This document shows, in pieces, positions 55,892 to 63,434 of a stretch of 64,000 nt of DNA. Position numbers and translations under genes: made by a program. A model generated the notes under the pieces. That model had not been told where the DNA came from. It was given only the letters and a program-made list of their open reading frames with translations, and did no database searches. The stretch's first letter is position 1. Each line of letters opens with the position of its first letter. The DNA lies in assembly GCF_034440735.1 (NCBI RefSeq), contig NZ_CP140098.1, positions 2,349,501 to 2,413,500 of the forward strand, read 5' to 3'. This stretch comes from Deinococcus sp. AB2017081 (lineage in GTDB: Bacteria; Deinococcota; Deinococci; Deinococcales; Deinococcaceae).

Positions 55892-56626
55892 ATGACCGAG
55901 AAAGAACGCATCCTTCGCGTCTACAGCCTGGATCAGGAAATGGAGCGTTCTGCAGCCCTACTGCGCCGCGGCATCGCTGGAGTCGGGCAGCCTCTCTACG
56001 CTGGAGAGACTGCCCGCTTCCTATTCATGATCGACCTGGCTGGCGGCACTGAACGCATGCTCAAGGTGGCCTGGGCACTGGCGATGAAAGAACACACCGG
56101 TCAGTGGCCAGGAGCGCAGGATTTCCGCGCAATAGGACACCGAGTGCTGTACCTCTCGGATGCAGTGGCAGATCTTTTCCCTACCGAATATCTGAGGCGG
56201 GAAGATGCGCGCTGGGGGCTCAATTATCTCAAGACTGGAATGTGGTTCAGACCGGCTGCCGAGATTCTGGACGACCTTGCACGGCAGGGTCGATATATCC
56301 ACATTGACGCGCTCGGGGGCCAGCCAGCCAAGGGTGATAGCCCTGAACGTCACTGGCAACAGCTGGAGTTTGCGGTCGGCCGAGCGTTGTTCCCGGACGA
56401 AGCAGAGTTCTCTCGACGCTTAATGGACGGGGCAGGGCAAGCGTTGCAGGAGCCCATCCATGCTGAGTTGGCACGAGCTTTCGGCACGCTGGGATACATA
56501 TTGTTTCGATTGCTGGCGGCTGGGCTCCCCTCCACTGAAGCTAAGCAATGGTCAGTGCTGTGGAATTCATTCCTGCAGTACCGCCCTCGAACATTGCCGC
56601 TGTCCGCGTTTCAACCCGATCAGTGA
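55892..56626 (+). CDS. Moron protein, helical, HEPN-like pattern (candidate exclusion factor)
   Basis: 244 residues, on the strand opposite to its neighbours. All-helical, less GC-rich than adjacent genes. The segment FMIDLAGGTERMLKVAWALA then GQWPGAQDFRAIGHRVLYL follows a pattern seen in HEPN/AbiV-like proteins: a G-x-E-R-x-x-K helix, G-x-[YW]P, then a GH helix. A strict R-x4-6-H catalytic motif is not seen, so nuclease activity is uncertain. Placement between the terminase and early genes, and its own promoter, point to expression in the lysogen. Confidence 0.75.
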   Translation: MTEKERILRVYSLDQEMERSAALLRRGIAGVGQPLYAGETARFLFMIDLAGGTERMLKVAWALAMKEHTGQWPGAQDFRAIGHRVLYLSDAVADLFPTEYLRREDARWGLNYLKTGMWFRPAAEILDDLARQGRYIHIDALGGQPAKGDSPERHWQQLEFAVGRALFPDEAEFSRRLMDGAGQALQEPIHAELARAFGTLGYILFRLLAAGLPSTEAKQWSVLWNSFLQYRPRTLPLSAFQPDQ

Positions 56627-56629
56627 AGC

Positions 56630-57019
56630 TCAGTCGTCGTCCCAGTCGATCTCGGCCACCGGCGTCGTCTCGCGTTCGCGCTGTTCCTGGAGTAGCCCAC
56701 TCTGGTTCCGGGTGGGCTTGCTGCCCATGGCGAGCGCCCGGCCGGCCTTCCAGCGACGGTAGCAGGTCGTGTAGGCCATGCCGCTGTGGCGGCTGAGCCA
56801 CGCTGTGAAGTCGCCGGGCAGGCCGTGGCGCAGGAAGTCCAGGCGCAGGGCGTAGGCCGCGCGGGCCTGGGCGACGATCAGGGCGCGGCCGTGGCCGGGC
56901 AGGTGGGTCAACTGGGCCGCACGCTGCTCCAGGGCGGTGACGTCGGCCGGGTTGACGCGCCGGCGACGGGCCTCCTTGCTGTCACTTTCATTGTGAAAGA
57001 AGGTGTACCGCTTGGTCAT
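56630..57019 (-). CDS. Hypothetical phage protein
   Basis: 129 residues from the ATG at 57019 with an AGGGAG ribosome binding site. Helical and basic; VAQARAAYALRLDFLRHGLP and SRHSGMAYTTCYRRWKAGRA suggest a helix-turn-helix, with an acidic tail (EIDWDDD). Probably DNA-binding; not assigned. Confidence 0.65.
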   Translation of the reverse strand: MTKRYTFFHNESDSKEARRRRVNPADVTALEQRAAQLTHLPGHGRALIVAQARAAYALRLDFLRHGLPGDFTAWLSRHSGMAYTTCYRRWKAGRALAMGSKPTRNQSGLLQEQRERETTPVAEIDWDDD

Positions 57020-57246
57020 TGGCTCCCTGCTGGACGCATCGGATGGCGTTTCTTGACCGCCTTGCGGGCACGCTGCCCGTTGGTCATGAAGAACCGGGTG
57101 GCGCGGCCTTCGAGTAGGGCGTGCCACTCCTCCTCGGGGATGGCGGTGGTGAGGGCCGCGTGGGGGCTGGCGCAGTGCTGGCCGACGGTACCGCGGAGCA
57201 GCGCGCGGGCGGCCTGGTGGGCGGGCGTGCGGGGGGGTCGGGGCAT
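57016..57246 (-). CDS. Small hypothetical phage protein
   Basis: 76 residues, basic at both ends, with an acidic helical core (AIPEEEWHALLEGRATRFF). Overlaps the next gene by ATGA and the HTH gene by one base. Not recognised. Confidence 0.6.
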   Translation of the reverse strand: MPRPPRTPAHQAARALLRGTVGQHCASPHAALTTAIPEEEWHALLEGRATRFFMTNGQRARKAVKKRHPMRPAGSQ

Positions 57247-57581
57247 CAGGACTCCAGCGCGGCGAGGACGCGGTCGAGGCGGGCCAGCACGTGACGGATC
57301 AGGATGCTGGGGTCACTCAGCGGACGGGCGGGCAGGCGCGGCAGCTCGGCGGCGAGTTCGTCCCGCAGGGCGTGCAACTGGTGATGGGCGCTTGAGGGCA
57401 CGGGGCGGGCGAGCAGGGCGCGGCGGTTCGCGACGTTCAGGGCGGCATACACGGCCTGGCAGTGCCCCGCGACCGTCTCGGGAGTGATCCGCAGCCGCCG
57501 GGCGATCTGTTTGTCGGAGCACCCCCGCTGGAGCAGGTCGTGCGCCTGCTGCTGGCGGCGGGTGAGGCGCGGGGGCGTCAC
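57246..57581 (-). CDS. LuxR/GerE-type HTH protein, possible late-gene regulator
   Basis: 111 residues from the GTG at 57581. LTRRQQQAHDLLQRGCSDKQ, then IARRLRITPETVAGHC and VYAALNVANRRALLA form a complete LuxR-type helix-turn-helix. The rest (ALRDELAAELPRLPARPL, ILIRHVLARLDRVLAAL) is helical and may dimerise. Its place at the boundary of early and late genes suits an activator of terminase and structural genes. That role is inferred. Confidence 0.78.
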   Translation of the reverse strand: MTPPRLTRRQQQAHDLLQRGCSDKQIARRLRITPETVAGHCQAVYAALNVANRRALLARPVPSSAHHQLHALRDELAAELPRLPARPLSDPSILIRHVLARLDRVLAALES

Positions 57582-57928
57582 TCGTCCACCTCGTCCCAGC
57601 GGCAGCGCGGGCGGCGGTACGGCGTCTTGTCGTGGGACTGGCGGCGCACGGCCCCGGTGCGGCTGCCCCTGGGCCGGTCGCGGGGCAGGCGGGCGGGCAG
57701 CACGGTCACGATCAGTTGCGAGCTCGGGCACCACACCCAGTGCACGGCGCGCCCCTCATAGGTCAGGGGGACGATCTGGCGGCCGCTCTCCAGTGGCGTG
57801 GCGGTCAGCTCGTCGGCGTGCAGGCTGATGTGATGGCACAGCTGGCGGTACGCGGCGAGCGTCAGGGTGAGGCCGTCGTAGCGCACCCACAGCCGGGCCT
57901 GGGTGTGGAAGTACGCCTGGACGCTCAC
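57578..57928 (-). CDS. Hypothetical phage protein
   Basis: 116 residues. Beta-rich start (SVQAYFHTQARLWVRYDGLT) and a basic C-terminus. Overlaps both neighbours (GTGA, ATGA). Not recognised. Confidence 0.6.
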   Translation of the reverse strand: MSVQAYFHTQARLWVRYDGLTLTLAAYRQLCHHISLHADELTATPLESGRQIVPLTYEGRAVHWVWCPSSQLIVTVLPARLPRDRPRGSRTGAVRRQSHDKTPYRRPRCRWDEVDE

Positions 57929-58500
57929 GGCACGGCCTCGATCAGCGCGGGCATCTCGTCCTCACCGATGTGCCAGGGCTGCTGCGCCTGGGCGAGCGGT
58001 CGCAGGACGTGCACCTCGAGCGCCGTGGCGTAGTGGCTGGCCAGCCACGCCTCCTCCCCGTCGAACCACTGCACGCCGTCCACTTCGGAAGTGCTGTCAC
58101 TGACGCCGAACCGCCACCCGTCCTGCCAGAGGATGATCAGGGCGACCATGTGCTGCGAGCGCTGCCGGCGACGGCTGCGGACACACAGGGCGGCCAGGGC
58201 CCACGCGGTCTCGCCGTCCTCCTCGGGACAGCGCCACACCGCCGGGAACCACTGCTCCAGCGGCAGGGGGCGCAGGGCGTCGGTGCCGAGCTCGCGGCCC
58301 TGCCACGCGGCGCTGTCGCTGTAGGTGGTCTCGGGAATCAGGCCGCGCTCGATGGCCGCCAGCGTCCACCGAGCGAAGTTGTGGTCGGCCGTGAACTCGG
58401 GGGCGAGCAGGGCCACGTCGCCCGTCAGCGCGTAGAGGGTGTAGTACATGCAGCCCGTGTAGGCATGCTGCCGCGCCCAGTGCAGGTCAGGGATGGTCAT
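57925..58500 (-). CDS. Hypothetical phage protein
   Basis: 191 residues from the ATG at 58500. Trp-rich, with a cysteine-containing segment (HAYTGCMYYTLYALTGDVAL) and a charged middle. Longer upstream frame ignored because the start overlaps the VRR-NUC stop by ATGA. No family recognised. Confidence 0.6.
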   Translation of the reverse strand: MTIPDLHWARQHAYTGCMYYTLYALTGDVALLAPEFTADHNFARWTLAAIERGLIPETTYSDSAAWQGRELGTDALRPLPLEQWFPAVWRCPEEDGETAWALAALCVRSRRRQRSQHMVALIILWQDGWRFGVSDSTSEVDGVQWFDGEEAWLASHYATALEVHVLRPLAQAQQPWHIGEDEMPALIEAVP

Positions 58501-58883
58501 GACAGGGTCACTCCTTTCAACGCCCCGACGACGCGCCGGGCCATGGCGATCAGGGCGGCGGCCTCGCGAGGGTCGCGGACGATGTGGGCGGCGATGCCGT
58601 AGAGGTCGCGCAGCTCGGCGTGGCGTTCCACCTGGCTGTCTCTGGCCTGACCGGTCGCGGTCTTCGTCTCGATTAGGGCGGCCAGGCACAACCCGGTGCC
58701 AGGGAGGCCCAGCAGATACGTCATGTCCGGGAAGCCGCTGGGGATGTGGCCGGACTTCACGCGGCGGCGCGACCCGCGTGTGACCAGGGCGGCGTCGGTC
58801 TTGACCGGGTACCACCCGGCCCGCAGGAAGAGGTCGCTGATCGCGGCCTCGACCTGCGCCTCGGAGGCGGGGGGCCGGGTCAC
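58497..58883 (-). CDS. VRR-NUC domain nuclease
   Basis: 128 residues. Residues FPDM (Asp53) and IETK (Glu72, Lys74) form the PD-(D/E)xK site, preceded by SGHIPSGFPD and followed by GQARDSQVERHAEL, as in stand-alone phage VRR-NUC proteins. These can cut flaps or four-way junctions. Grouped with replication genes. Confidence 0.82.
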   Translation of the reverse strand: MTRPPASEAQVEAAISDLFLRAGWYPVKTDAALVTRGSRRRVKSGHIPSGFPDMTYLLGLPGTGLCLAALIETKTATGQARDSQVERHAELRDLYGIAAHIVRDPREAAALIAMARRVVGALKGVTLS

Positions 58884-59071
58884 GCGGGCTCCAGTTCCGC
58901 GCGGTGGATGAGGCGCTGCTGCCCGTCAGCGAACTCCAGGCGGTAGGTGTTCTCGGCCTCTGACCACCCCAGGACGGTGGCCCGCTGGCCACGCAGGGCG
59001 GCGACCGCCGGCCGGGTGTGGCGGCCCGGCACGACCCGCACCACGCTGCCGGTCTTCAGGTCGCGGCGCAT
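58880..59071 (-). CDS. Small KOW/SH3-like hypothetical protein
   Basis: 63 residues. GSVVRVVPGRHTRPAVAALR and GQRATVLGWSEAENTYRLEF have the beta-barrel rhythm of small KOW/SH3 proteins. It overlaps the VRR-NUC start by ATGA and shares one base with the HTH protein's stop (TGATG). Confidence 0.6.
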   Translation of the reverse strand: MRRDLKTGSVVRVVPGRHTRPAVAALRGQRATVLGWSEAENTYRLEFADGQQRLIHRAELEPA

Positions 59072-60189
59072 CAGTCGGCCGCCTGGGCCACGTGACCCGC
59101 CTTCGGCCGTCCGGGAATGACCACAGTGCGCTGAGCGGGCTGGGCCTCGCCGTGGTGCGCCGCCACCCGGTATACGAACGGATCCAGGGTGGTGCCCGGC
59201 CGGCAGCGCTCAATGGCCCCGTCCCGCACCAGACTCCGGACATACAGGCGCACCGCCGCGCGGGAACACGGCAGGGCCTCGTACAGCTCGCGCTCGCTGG
59301 TGCCGTGGGCACCGGCGGCCGTGATCGCGCCCAGCACGCCACCACGACCGACGACCGGGGCGGACGGCGTGCGGCGGCGCTGCCGGTACCGGGCCGTGAT
59401 CCGTTCGGCCACCGCCGCGCTGACATACAGCTGGGCCTGCTTCCCCTTCGAACCGTGCCCCGGAGGGGTGCGGAGCCGGGCGTCGCGGCCCGCACGCCGG
59501 GCCATCTGGGTCTTGCTCAGGCCCAGGGTGGCCCGCAGGGTGGACAGGGCCACGTCGTCCTCGGCGGGGGGCTGGATCTCCTCGACGATCTGGTCGACCC
59601 ACCAGTCCGGCACCATCGCCTTGCTGCGGCGCTCCTGGGTGGCGACGGTGCCGGGGAAGGTCAGCACGTGCGCGCGCTTCGCACGGGTGTACAGGGTCGT
59701 GTACTCCCGCTGGAGCAGCGCGGCCAGATCCGTGAGCAGCTGGTAGCCGTCCACCTCGCCGAAGCGGAGGCCGAGTGTCGTCGCCTTCGCGTGGACGGCC
59801 TGCCAGTGCACGCCCAGTAGGTCGCCGCAGCGCTTCGGCCCGAGGCGCGCGTAGTGACGTTCCAGCCACGCGGTGCGCTCAGGCGTCCAGTGGGTGCCCA
59901 CGGGTGGAGCCTTGGCGTTCACGCGGATGGGCTTCGCCTGATCCGGGCCGGAGGTGGTCAGGGCCACGCGGCCGGCCTCGCTGATCTGGTACACGCCCCG
60001 CTGGAGCCGGGTCGCCCAGCCGACGTGGTGCAGGTGCTTGAGGGCGCTCCAGACGTCCTCGTGGGTGAGACCGAGCTCCAGGACGAGATCCGGGGTGCGG
60101 GCCGGGCGCTCCAGGGCCGCCAGCACCCGGCGGGTGGTCTGGCCGGTCACGCCCCGCCGGCGGGCGACGCTGGCATTGACGGCGCTCAC
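59071..60189 (-). CDS. Multi-HTH DNA-binding protein in the replication region
   Basis: 372 residues from the GTG at 60189 (a GTG at 60192 is next to it). The N-terminal winged helix is RRVLAALERPARTPDLVLEL with SALKHLHHVGWATRLQRG. The middle, HWTPERTAWLERHYARLGP followed by CGDLLGVHWQAVHAKATTLG, is a second HTH of the type seen in phage regulators. A third winged helix is near the C-terminus (SERELYEALPCSRAAVRLYV). Three DNA-binding units suggest a role at the origin or a repressor-like role. Confidence 0.65.
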   Translation of the reverse strand: MSAVNASVARRRGVTGQTTRRVLAALERPARTPDLVLELGLTHEDVWSALKHLHHVGWATRLQRGVYQISEAGRVALTTSGPDQAKPIRVNAKAPPVGTHWTPERTAWLERHYARLGPKRCGDLLGVHWQAVHAKATTLGLRFGEVDGYQLLTDLAALLQREYTTLYTRAKRAHVLTFPGTVATQERRSKAMVPDWWVDQIVEEIQPPAEDDVALSTLRATLGLSKTQMARRAGRDARLRTPPGHGSKGKQAQLYVSAAVAERITARYRQRRRTPSAPVVGRGGVLGAITAAGAHGTSERELYEALPCSRAAVRLYVRSLVRDGAIERCRPGTTLDPFVYRVAAHHGEAQPAQRTVVIPGRPKAGHVAQAAD

Positions 60190-61100
60190 CACGCGCTCCG
60201 GTGGCCGTCGCGCAGCCGGAAGTTCCGGCCGTGCTTCATCTCCACGATCTCCAGGGGTTGCAGCCGGCCCAGGTTGCGGGCCCCCAGGGACGCGGCGAGT
60301 TCGGCCGGGCTCAGGTTCGTGGTGATGACGCAGGGCCTCCGCGCGTTCTGCCGCTCCTCCAGGGCCAGGTACAGCAGGCGGCGCTCCACCTTCGCCGTGT
60401 CCGTCTCCCCGGCCCCCAGGTCGTCCAGGATCAGCAGGGTCGGCGCGGTCAGCAGCCGCAGCGCCGCGCCCTCGGTCAGGCCGTCGCCACGGTCCCCGTA
60501 TCCCTCGCGCACGTCGAGCGCCAGCCGGCCCAGGTTCACGACCAGGGCGCTGTGCCCGGCCGCCAGCACCGCCTTGGCCGCCAGCACAGCCACCTGGGTC
60601 TTGCCCGCGCCGGGCGGGCCGCTCAGCAGCAGGCTGTCGTTGGCGGCGAGGATCTGCGGCATCCGGCCGGTCGCGGCCCGCAGCCGGGGGAACGGGTCGA
60701 GATCCGTCACCAGATCCGCCCACTCCAGCTCCAGGTAGCGCGGCGGGATGCCGGAACGCTCCAGCCGCCCCAGCAGGACGTCCGAGCGCCGCCCGGCCTC
60801 GCAGCGGGGGCAGGCGTGGGCCGCCGTGTGGCCTTCGTCGTCCATGACCTCGATCAGGCCGCCGGCGCACAGCCGGGCGTGCTGCTCGTCGTCCAGGCCG
60901 GCCGGGTGCGCGTGCCAGCGATTCAGGTCGACCAGGGTGGGCAGGGGGCGACTGGTGCCGGTGTCCACCCGTGCCAGGGCGCTGGCCAACGAGGTGCCGG
61001 GGCGGATCTTCGGGCTCAGGGCCTGGGCGTTCTCGCGGGCCTGGCCGAGGTGGGCGTGCAGAGCGTCTTGCACGGTGGTGGGCAACGGTTCATGGGTCAT
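60186..61100 (-). CDS. DnaC/IstB-like helicase loader ATPase
   Basis: 304 residues from the ATG at 61100. Walker A is GPPGAGKT (161-168) and Walker B LLILDDLG (222-229). An N-terminal Cys pair (CPRC, 97-100) is a likely metal site. VITTNLSPAELAASLG carries sensor-like residues. Loads the replicative helicase at the phage origin, working with the initiator encoded just upstream (ATGA overlap). Confidence 0.88.
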   Translation of the reverse strand: MTHEPLPTTVQDALHAHLGQARENAQALSPKIRPGTSLASALARVDTGTSRPLPTLVDLNRWHAHPAGLDDEQHARLCAGGLIEVMDDEGHTAAHACPRCEAGRRSDVLLGRLERSGIPPRYLELEWADLVTDLDPFPRLRAATGRMPQILAANDSLLLSGPPGAGKTQVAVLAAKAVLAAGHSALVVNLGRLALDVREGYGDRGDGLTEGAALRLLTAPTLLILDDLGAGETDTAKVERRLLYLALEERQNARRPCVITTNLSPAELAASLGARNLGRLQPLEIVEMKHGRNFRLRDGHRSAW

Positions 61101-62005
61101 GAGACCTTCCTCTGGGGGTGCAGGGGGGCGTTGGCCAGCAGCTCGGCCATGCTCGGTGTCGGGGCATCGGCGGGCGGCGCGGCGGGCGGGGCCGGGCGGC
61201 GCTGGCGATCCTTGTCGGGGAAGAAGCTCTTCCAGCCGAACTCGATGGCGCGGGCCACGGCGGTGGGCAGATGCTCGCCGTCCTGCTGGAGCGTCCGGAG
61301 CTTGCGGAACTGCTCCTCGGCGGTGCTCTCGGTGGTCTTGATGCTGGCCTGGACGCGGTACGTCAGCCAGCGCTGCCACGCCTCCGACATCCCCGGCACC
61401 GCCGCGAGGTCGGCCGGCAGCTGGGGCGGCGGGGTGGGGGCGCGGCGGGGGCGTGGGGTGGTTGGTGATTCCGGCGCTGGCGCTCCTGAACCTGATGACC
61501 CTCCCTGATCCCCCTTGGGGGTAGGGGGTGTTTCTTCTGTTCTTCCTTCTGTTCCTTCCTCTTCCTTAGGCGCTTCGCCATTGCCGTCCTGCACGTCGTT
61601 TTCTGGTGGTGTCAGCGAACCATCGTTCGCACCGTGGTTCGCACCGCCGTTCGCATCACGGTTCGCACGTTCGTTCGCGTCCTCGTTCGCACCGCTGTTC
61701 GCACCCTGATTCGCAGCATCGTTCGCGCCGCCGTTCGCACCCTGGTTCGCACGCGGGTACGCCCAGCCATTCGCAGACCGCACCGCCAGGCCGTCCGCTT
61801 CCAGCCGCGCGAGGCATTTCTCGACCGCACGCTGGCCCAGGCCTGTCTCCAGCATCAGCTGCGCGACCTTCATGACCGGGTCGGCGTAGTTCGCCTGCTC
61901 GGCCAGGGCCGTCAGGACGCCGCTGCTGGCGTCCCAGTGGGTCTTCGTGTACGCGACCACGCGCCGATCCAGCACGACGTAGGTGCCTTTCTCGCGGCGG
62001 CTCAT
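61097..62005 (-). CDS. Phage replication initiator with tandem ANxG repeats
   Basis: 302 residues from the ATG at 62005. The N-terminus is a winged-helix domain (TYVVLDRRVVAYTKTH, QLMLETGLGQRAVEKCLARL). Residues 86-128 are a repeat of a four-residue ANxG unit (NQGANGGANDAANQGANSG). A long acidic, Pro-rich linker follows, then a C-terminal helical domain (EAWQRWLTYRVQASIKTTES) like the DnaB-recruiting ends of phage O/DnaD proteins. Gene order initiator-loader matches lambda O-P. Confidence 0.75.
   Translation of the reverse strand: MSRREKGTYVVLDRRVVAYTKTHWDASSGVLTALAEQANYADPVMKVAQLMLETGLGQRAVEKCLARLEADGLAVRSANGWAYPRANQGANGGANDAANQGANSGANEDANERANRDANGGANHGANDGSLTPPENDVQDGNGEAPKEEEGTEGRTEETPPTPKGDQGGSSGSGAPAPESPTTPRPRRAPTPPPQLPADLAAVPGMSEAWQRWLTYRVQASIKTTESTAEEQFRKLRTLQQDGEHLPTAVARAIEFGWKSFFPDKDRQRRPAPPAAPPADAPTPSMAELLANAPLHPQRKVS
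61625..61774. repeat. Thirteen in-phase 12-bp repeats, candidate replication origin
   Basis: The plus-strand unit starts with GTTCGC (once GTACGC, twice ATTCGC) at 61625 and recurs every 12 bp to 61769, thirteen times without a phase slip; the best copies read GTTCGCACC plus three variable bases. They lie inside the initiator gene, as the iterons of lambda lie inside O. Confidence 0.75.
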
Positions 62006-62703
62006 GGCTGGCGCGCTCCCTGGGCCAGCGCCCGTCGTCCCGTCTCGGTCAGCCGGTACGGGCACGGATCGGTGCGGTCGAACTCCGGGGTGACGTGCAG
62101 GTGGCCGTGGGCAATCAGGGCGCGGACGGCGTCCCCGTCCGCCGCGCACAGGGGCCGGCGGGCGACCACGCGGCCCAGGATGTCCAGACCCGCATCGATG
62201 GCGGGCGCACTCGGCCGGGTGGCGGCCAGGTACCGGTGGCGCAGCCCGGCCAGGGTGCCGGCCTCGATCACCCACAGGCCCCGGTGGCTGGGGCTGCGGT
62301 CGACGAGTGGGGGGTCGATGGGCACGAAGTCCTCGAGCACCCAGCCGAAGGGTCCGGTGAACCACGGATCGTCGCTGGAGGTCACGACGTCCGCGAGGCG
62401 GGCCACCCCGTAGATGCCGGGCACGCAGAACTCCTGGAGCAGGTCGTCGTCGCTGAACACGTCCACCGGATCGGGGTCGTCGAAGATGTCGCCGACCCAG
62501 GTGAGGGCCTGGCGGATCTCCGTCAGGTAGGCGTGGTCGCCGGGCTTCGGGGGGAGGCCTCCGTGCAGGGCCAGGAGCTGGCCGACCATCGCGGCAGGCG
62601 GAGCCCAGTCACGGTTCTCCACACGCTTGGGGCCGTCGTCCAGCAGGAACAGGCGCGGCCACGGGTGCCGGAGGGTCAGGCCACGGATGGCGGGCGGGGT
62701 CAT
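62002..62703 (-). CDS. ASCH-domain-like phage protein
   Basis: 233 residues. The N-terminal ~150 residues follow the ASCH/PUA-like pattern: IRGLTLRHPWPRLFLLDDGP, KRVENRDWAPP, GQLLALHGG and IYGVARLADVV, ending HRGLWVIEAGT. ASCH proteins bind RNA or modified nucleosides. The C-terminal ~80 residues look like a winged helix (DAVRALIAHGHLHVTPEFD). Role in the phage not known. Confidence 0.7.
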   Translation of the reverse strand: MTPPAIRGLTLRHPWPRLFLLDDGPKRVENRDWAPPAAMVGQLLALHGGLPPKPGDHAYLTEIRQALTWVGDIFDDPDPVDVFSDDDLLQEFCVPGIYGVARLADVVTSSDDPWFTGPFGWVLEDFVPIDPPLVDRSPSHRGLWVIEAGTLAGLRHRYLAATRPSAPAIDAGLDILGRVVARRPLCAADGDAVRALIAHGHLHVTPEFDRTDPCPYRLTETGRRALAQGARQP

Positions 62704-63380
62704 CAGTCACCCACTTCATCCAGCAGGGGCCGCTGGGCGCTGAAGGTGCGCACCTGGACGTCCAGCCAGCCCAGCGCCTCGCCAAAGCGGTGCTGCGGGA
62801 GGTCGTCGTACGCGGCCAGGGACGCGCCGGCGAAGCCGAAGGCTTCCTTGAAGGCCCGGTACGCGCCGCTGTACCCGCGCGGATGGACGCGGCCGAAGTC
62901 CTGGCACGCGGCGTGAACGCGGCTGCGCATCTCGCTGCTGGCCCGGATCGGGGCGGTGTCGAGCCGGTGCTCGAGGGCGGCCAGCTGGCGGCGGTGCTGC
63001 TGCAACCCCTGGAGGCTCAGGGCCAGGAGTTCCACCGGATCCGTGGGCAGCTCCGGGACGTCCACGCCGGACTGGCGCCGGTAGGCGGCGAACGCCTGGA
63101 CGAGCTGGCGCTTGAGCGGCACCGTGGTCTCGGAGTTGCGCACCAGGGTCAGCAGGAAGTAGCACTGATCCTCGCTGAGCAGGGCGTACTGAGGGGGTCG
63201 GCCCCGACCCTGGGTTTTCCCGGTTTCAAACCGGAGAAGTCCCAGGGCCTCGAAGTCGGCGCGGTAGTCGCTGATCAGGCTCAGGACGTTCTCGTGGTGG
63301 TTGCCGAGGGCGCGGGCCAGCTCACGGCTGTCGGCCCGGGCCTCGCCGTGGATCGCATGGACGGTGATGGTGTCGGTCAC
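62703..63380 (-). CDS. Rha family phage regulatory protein
   Basis: 225 residues from a GTG with AAAGGA leader. The N-terminal Rha domain is visible in DSRELARALGNHHENVLSLI, then GRPPQYALLSEDQCYFLLTL and PLKRQLVQAFAAYRRQ. The C-terminal half (RSRVHAACQDFGRVHPRGYS, AYRAFKEAFGFAGASL) resembles the ORF6C-type tail of phage antirepressors. Likely regulates lysogeny or early expression. Confidence 0.85.
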   Translation of the reverse strand: MTDTITVHAIHGEARADSRELARALGNHHENVLSLISDYRADFEALGLLRFETGKTQGRGRPPQYALLSEDQCYFLLTLVRNSETTVPLKRQLVQAFAAYRRQSGVDVPELPTDPVELLALSLQGLQQHRRQLAALEHRLDTAPIRASSEMRSRVHAACQDFGRVHPRGYSGAYRAFKEAFGFAGASLAAYDDLPQHRFGEALGWLDVQVRTFSAQRPLLDEVGD

Positions 63381-63393
63381 GGGGCGTCCTTTC

Positions 63394-63419
63394 CGCCCCC
63401 GGCGTGGTGACCGGGGGCG
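63394..63419. promoter_or_regulatory. Hairpin or palindrome upstream of the Rha gene
   Basis: A 9-bp inverted repeat CGCCCCCGG / CCGGGGGCG with an 8-nt spacer, between the DUF2303 stop and the Rha ribosome binding site. It could be an attenuator, partial terminator or operator. No T-run. Confidence 0.4.
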
Positions 63420-63434
63420 CGTTCGGGAGGGTCT

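Noticed and set aside
55892..56626. Calling the helical moron a confirmed HEPN ribonuclease
   Set aside because: The nearest motif is R-A-I-G-H, with three residues between Arg and His, one short of the usual R-x4-6-H.
61625..61774. A CRISPR-like array
   Set aside because: Repeats of about 9 bp with 3-bp variable parts are far too short, lie inside a coding gene in frame, and no cas genes are present.
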